A DNA stretch of 8,443 nucleotides from Treponema sp. (GTDB lineage Bacteria; Spirochaetota; Spirochaetia; Treponematales; Breznakiellaceae), in the NCBI GenBank assembly GCA_031284195.1, contig JAITAI010000208.1, positions 1 to 8,443 on the forward strand, written 5' to 3'. Below are positions 6,139 through 8,443 of the stretch, piece after piece. The notes beneath the pieces are model-generated. The model was not told the DNA's origin. It was given only the letters and a program-made list of their open reading frames with translations, and searched no databases. Position 1 is the first letter of the stretch. Every line of letters begins with the position of its first letter. The translations under genes were made by a program, and so were the position numbers.

Positions 6139-6224
6139 GCGCCTTGTAATGTTGCCTTGTTACCTTCATTGTTTCTAGCAGATGGAGTGGGATGTGTGGC
6201 TTGTGTTAATGATGGATAGGATCT

Positions 6225-7019
6225 ATGCAGGTACCAGGGAACATTGACTTCAAGATAGGACTTGTCTTGGGCTTACTCGTGGTGGGTATGGGCGGGGTGA
6301 GTTTTTTTTATACCCCCTATGATTATAACCGGATGGCCCCATCAGAGCGTTTTATCCCTCCAGGGTGGCAGCATCTTATGGGAACCGACAATTTTGGCCG
6401 GGATGTGTTTTCCCGGATCATGACGGGAGCCCAGTATACCTTGCTGGTGGCCATGGGTACGGTGCTAGGGAGCGTCCTTATCGGCGCTTCCTTGGGGCTT
6501 ATCTCTGGTTATCAGGGGGGGCTTTGGGATGAAGTGTTTATGCGCCTCATGGACACCCTGAGTTCTTTTCCGGGGATCCTCATGGCGCTGATGATGGTTT
6601 CCCTCATGGACAATAGACCTCATACCCTGATGATTGCCTTACTTATCTTGTTTATCCCTAGTTATGTACGGATCATGCGGAGCGGAACGTTGGAATACAA
6701 AAATCGAGATTTCATAAAAACCGCAGGGCTTATGGGCGCTTCTCATATTCGCATCATCTTTGTCCATATTCTGCCAAACCTCAAGCCTTCTTTGTTTTCC
6801 GCTACGGTTCTGGGTCTGTCCAATGCTATTTTGGCTGAAGCCACCATGAGTTATCTGGGCCTGGGTATACAGCCGCCGATCCCAAGCTGGGGCCGGATGC
6901 TTTCAGAATCCCAGAACTTTCTCTTTAATGCCCCGTGGTGTGCTCTGGCCCCGGGGATGATGATAATGATAACGGTCATTGCCTTTCATGGTATCGGTGA
7001 AGGTATTCGGCAGCGGTGA
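6225..7019 (+). CDS. dppC: Peptide ABC importer permease, DppC/OppC type
   Basis: Inner-membrane permease of 264 residues, one half of the channel of an oligopeptide/dipeptide (or nickel) importer. Evidence: LMGTDNFGRDVFSR at 51-64, the conserved pre-membrane motif of DppC-type permeases; hydrophobic segments near 11-29, 71-93, 116-128, 133-149, 190-212 and 241-259; the cytoplasmic coupling (EAA) loop around 165-186 with AGLMGAS...HILPN; and SYLGLGIQPP..SWGRML at 209-226, typical of the family. It is slightly short because there is almost no N-terminal cytoplasmic extension. A stop four codons upstream leaves ATG 6225 as the first start, with GGATAGG a few bases ahead. The GTG of the next ATPase overlaps its stop, so the genes form one operon. 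The partner DppB permease, usually directly upstream, is absent. Peptide is the most likely substrate but specificity cannot be read from these genes. Confidence 0.88.
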   Translation: MQVPGNIDFKIGLVLGLLVVGMGGVSFFYTPYDYNRMAPSERFIPPGWQHLMGTDNFGRDVFSRIMTGAQYTLLVAMGTVLGSVLIGASLGLISGYQGGLWDEVFMRLMDTLSSFPGILMALMMVSLMDNRPHTLMIALLILFIPSYVRIMRSGTLEYKNRDFIKTAGLMGASHIRIIFVHILPNLKPSLFSATVLGLSNAILAEATMSYLGLGIQPPIPSWGRMLSESQNFLFNAPWCALAPGMMIMITVIAFHGIGEGIRQR

Positions 7020-8005
7020 AACCGGTTGCACGCAGGAGCCCCTTATTGCAGGTACAGCACTTGTCGGTGGGGATTCGGCAGGGTCGAAGATACCTGCTAG
7101 GGGTGGATGATATAGGGTTTCAGGTACAAGCCGGAGAAATGGTGGGGATCCTTGGGGAATCGGGATGCGGCAAAACCCTTACCGCCCTCTCCATCCTCGG
7201 CTTGCTTCCTCCTGGTATCCAGGTTACCCGGGGAACCATCCGCTTTGATGGACTTGATCTTCGGGGTCTTTCAGAACGGGAGTTTTGCGGTATTCGGGGG
7301 CAGGCTCTATCCATGGTGTTTCAGGAACCGATGAGTTCCCTTAATCCGGTACTTACCATAGGACGGCAAATTGCAGAACCCTTACGCTTACATGGAAGGA
7401 AAAACAAGGGGCTTATAGAAGCACAGGTCCTGGATATGATGAGCGAACTCGGCCTCCCAGAGCCGGTAAAACTTGCGGCTGCCTACCCTCATCAGCTTTC
7501 AGGGGGAATGCGGCAGCGGGTGCTGCTTGCCCTGGCCATGGTATGCAAGCCCAAGCTGCTTATAGCCGACGAAGCCACCACCGCCTTAGATCTGAGCACC
7601 CAGGCCCAGATCCTTCACCGGTTGAAACGGATCAATCAGGACTTAGGTACGTCCATCCTGTTTATTTCCCATGATCTTGGGGTCATAAGCCGTCTCTGTG
7701 ATCGCCTCTTGGTCATGTATGCAGGAAAGGTCCTGGAAGAAGGCACGGTGGAGGCGGTTTTTGCGGATCCCCGCCATGAGTACACCAAGGGACTCATGGG
7801 TTCCATCCCTCAGCAGGAACGGAAAGGCAAACCCCTGATCAGTATTCCCGGTAAGGTTCCCTCTATCGAGGAAAAGCCTCAGGGTTGTCCCTTTGCCCCT
7901 CGTTGTAGCAGGGCGATGGCTCAGTGTAGGGTTCGTTTTCCGAACCCCTTGAGTCTGAGTGGAGACCACCAGGTATACTGTATGAGGGAAACCGAATATG
8001 TCTAA
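7016..8005 (+). CDS. dppD: Peptide ABC importer ATPase, DppD/OppD type
   Basis: Cytoplasmic ATP-hydrolysing subunit of 329 residues that powers the importer. Motifs in order: Walker A GESGCGKT 47-54, Q-loop Q103 in VFQEP, ABC signature LSGGMRQR 161-168, Walker B LLIADE 181-186 with E186 as catalytic base, D-loop TALD 189-192, and switch H219. The C-terminal oligopeptide-transporter extension has CPFAPRC (291-297), C304 and C322, the four-cysteine pattern that in DppD-type proteins is associated with an iron-sulfur cluster. All catalytic residues are present, so it should be active. The GTG start at 7016 shares bases with the permease stop (GTGA), implying translational coupling; no strong ribosome binding site is visible, which fits coupling. 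It pairs with the DppF-type ATPase that overlaps its end. Family certain; dpp versus opp or another peptide system is not. Confidence 0.9.
   Translation: MKPVARRSPLLQVQHLSVGIRQGRRYLLGVDDIGFQVQAGEMVGILGESGCGKTLTALSILGLLPPGIQVTRGTIRFDGLDLRGLSEREFCGIRGQALSMVFQEPMSSLNPVLTIGRQIAEPLRLHGRKNKGLIEAQVLDMMSELGLPEPVKLAAAYPHQLSGGMRQRVLLALAMVCKPKLLIADEATTALDLSTQAQILHRLKRINQDLGTSILFISHDLGVISRLCDRLLVMYAGKVLEEGTVEAVFADPRHEYTKGLMGSIPQQERKGKPLISIPGKVPSIEEKPQGCPFAPRCSRAMAQCRVRFPNPLSLSGDHQVYCMRETEYV
7984..7990 (+). promoter_or_regulatory. Ribosome binding site of the DppF-type gene
   Basis: GAGGGAA inside the end of the preceding ATPase gene, 7 bases before the ATG at 7998. It supports that start even though it overlaps the upstream coding region. 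Confidence 0.65.
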
Positions 8006-8443
8006 TGCCTTGGTAGTAATAAAAAATCTCTCCAACACCTATCGTACCCGCTCGTATGGGGTGTTTGGCAGGGAAGTAATTCAACCGGTACTTGACCATA
8101 TCACCCTAGAAATCGGTCAGGGGGAGATTTTCGGCCTAGTGGGGGAATCGGGTTGCGGTAAAACAAGCCTGGGAAATAGCATCTTGGGGCTTATCGCCTA
8201 TGAAGGAGATATCCTTATAGACGGATTGCCGCAGAATCCACAGGGACGGCTAAGACGGTCCAAGGCGCTGGCACGAAAAGTACAGGCTGTTTTCCAAGAC
8301 CCCGGAGCAGCCCTTAATCCTGCCAAGACTATCGGCTGGCTTATGGAAGAGCCCCTGAGCATACATGGGATCGGTACACAACAGGACCGTATCAAAAAGG
8401 TTGACGCCATGCTGTACCGGGTAGGGCTGGATCCGGGGTACAA
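7998..8443 (+). CDS. dppF: Peptide ABC importer ATPase, DppF/OppF type (partial)
   Basis: The first 148 codons of a second ABC ATPase; the frame stays open to the window end, so the C-terminus is missing only because the window stops. It begins at ATG 7998, overlapping the previous gene by 8 bases. Visible parts: the N-terminal strand with VVIKNLSNTY (6-15), Walker A GESGCGKT at 49-56, and the Q-loop Q100 in VFQDP followed by GAALNP, the DppF/OppF counterpart of the more common YSSLNP. The signature, Walker B and switch histidine would lie beyond the window. With the DppD-type ATPase it would form the nucleotide-binding heterodimer that energises uptake through the DppB/DppC pore. The order C-D-F is standard. 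Confidence 0.88.
   Translation, partial: MSNALVVIKNLSNTYRTRSYGVFGREVIQPVLDHITLEIGQGEIFGLVGESGCGKTSLGNSILGLIAYEGDILIDGLPQNPQGRLRRSKALARKVQAVFQDPGAALNPAKTIGWLMEEPLSIHGIGTQQDRIKKVDAMLYRVGLDPGY

Noticed and set aside
7643..8099. Minus-strand frames opposite the junction of the two ATPase genes
   Set aside because: Both overlap well-supported ABC ATPase coding sequence and show no domain.

Overview
The window reads as a piece of a spirochaete chromosome, most likely a Treponema-like organism. This is inferred from four things. The first gene is a long eukaryote/archaea-type isoleucyl-tRNA synthetase, the type spirochaetes carry. It is followed by a lipoprotein with a short spirochaete-style lipobox. 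As far as I can compare from memory, that lipoprotein resembles Treponema pallidum TP0453, which also sits next to ileS. Base composition is moderate in most genes, too GC-rich for Borrelia. No database search was possible, so species is not assigned.

Every recognised gene lies on the + strand. Block 1 (about 4-4901) holds ileS, an overlapping TP0453-like lipoprotein gene, an FmdB-type zinc-ribbon gene and a double-zinc-ribbon protein with one C-terminal membrane segment. The lipoprotein gene starts inside the 3' end of ileS, so the two are probably co-transcribed and translationally coupled. The two zinc-ribbon genes are 18 bases apart and look like a pair.

Block 2 (4902-5403) is about 500 bases without a confident gene, and its second half is AT-rich. 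It holds one open frame cut in two by a single TAA, three inverted repeats in a row (5105-5173), a weak 61-codon ORF, and a promoter-like TTGACA element next to a perfect 11+11 base AT-only palindrome. These lead into a monocistronic-looking EcsC-like gene (5404-6138) with a strong ribosome binding site.

Block 3 (6225 to the window end) is the start of an oligopeptide/dipeptide ABC importer operon: one DppC/OppC-type permease, a DppD/OppD-type ATPase and the first 148 codons of a DppF/OppF-type ATPase, each overlapping the next by 4-8 bases. No DppB-type permease or substrate-binding protein precedes them, which is unusual. Either these genes lie elsewhere or this end of the operon has been rearranged.

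The least explained parts are the 4902-5403 gap with its palindromes, the EcsC-like protein, and the TP0453-like lipoprotein. I see no CRISPR array, tRNA, rRNA, insertion sequence or phage genes.
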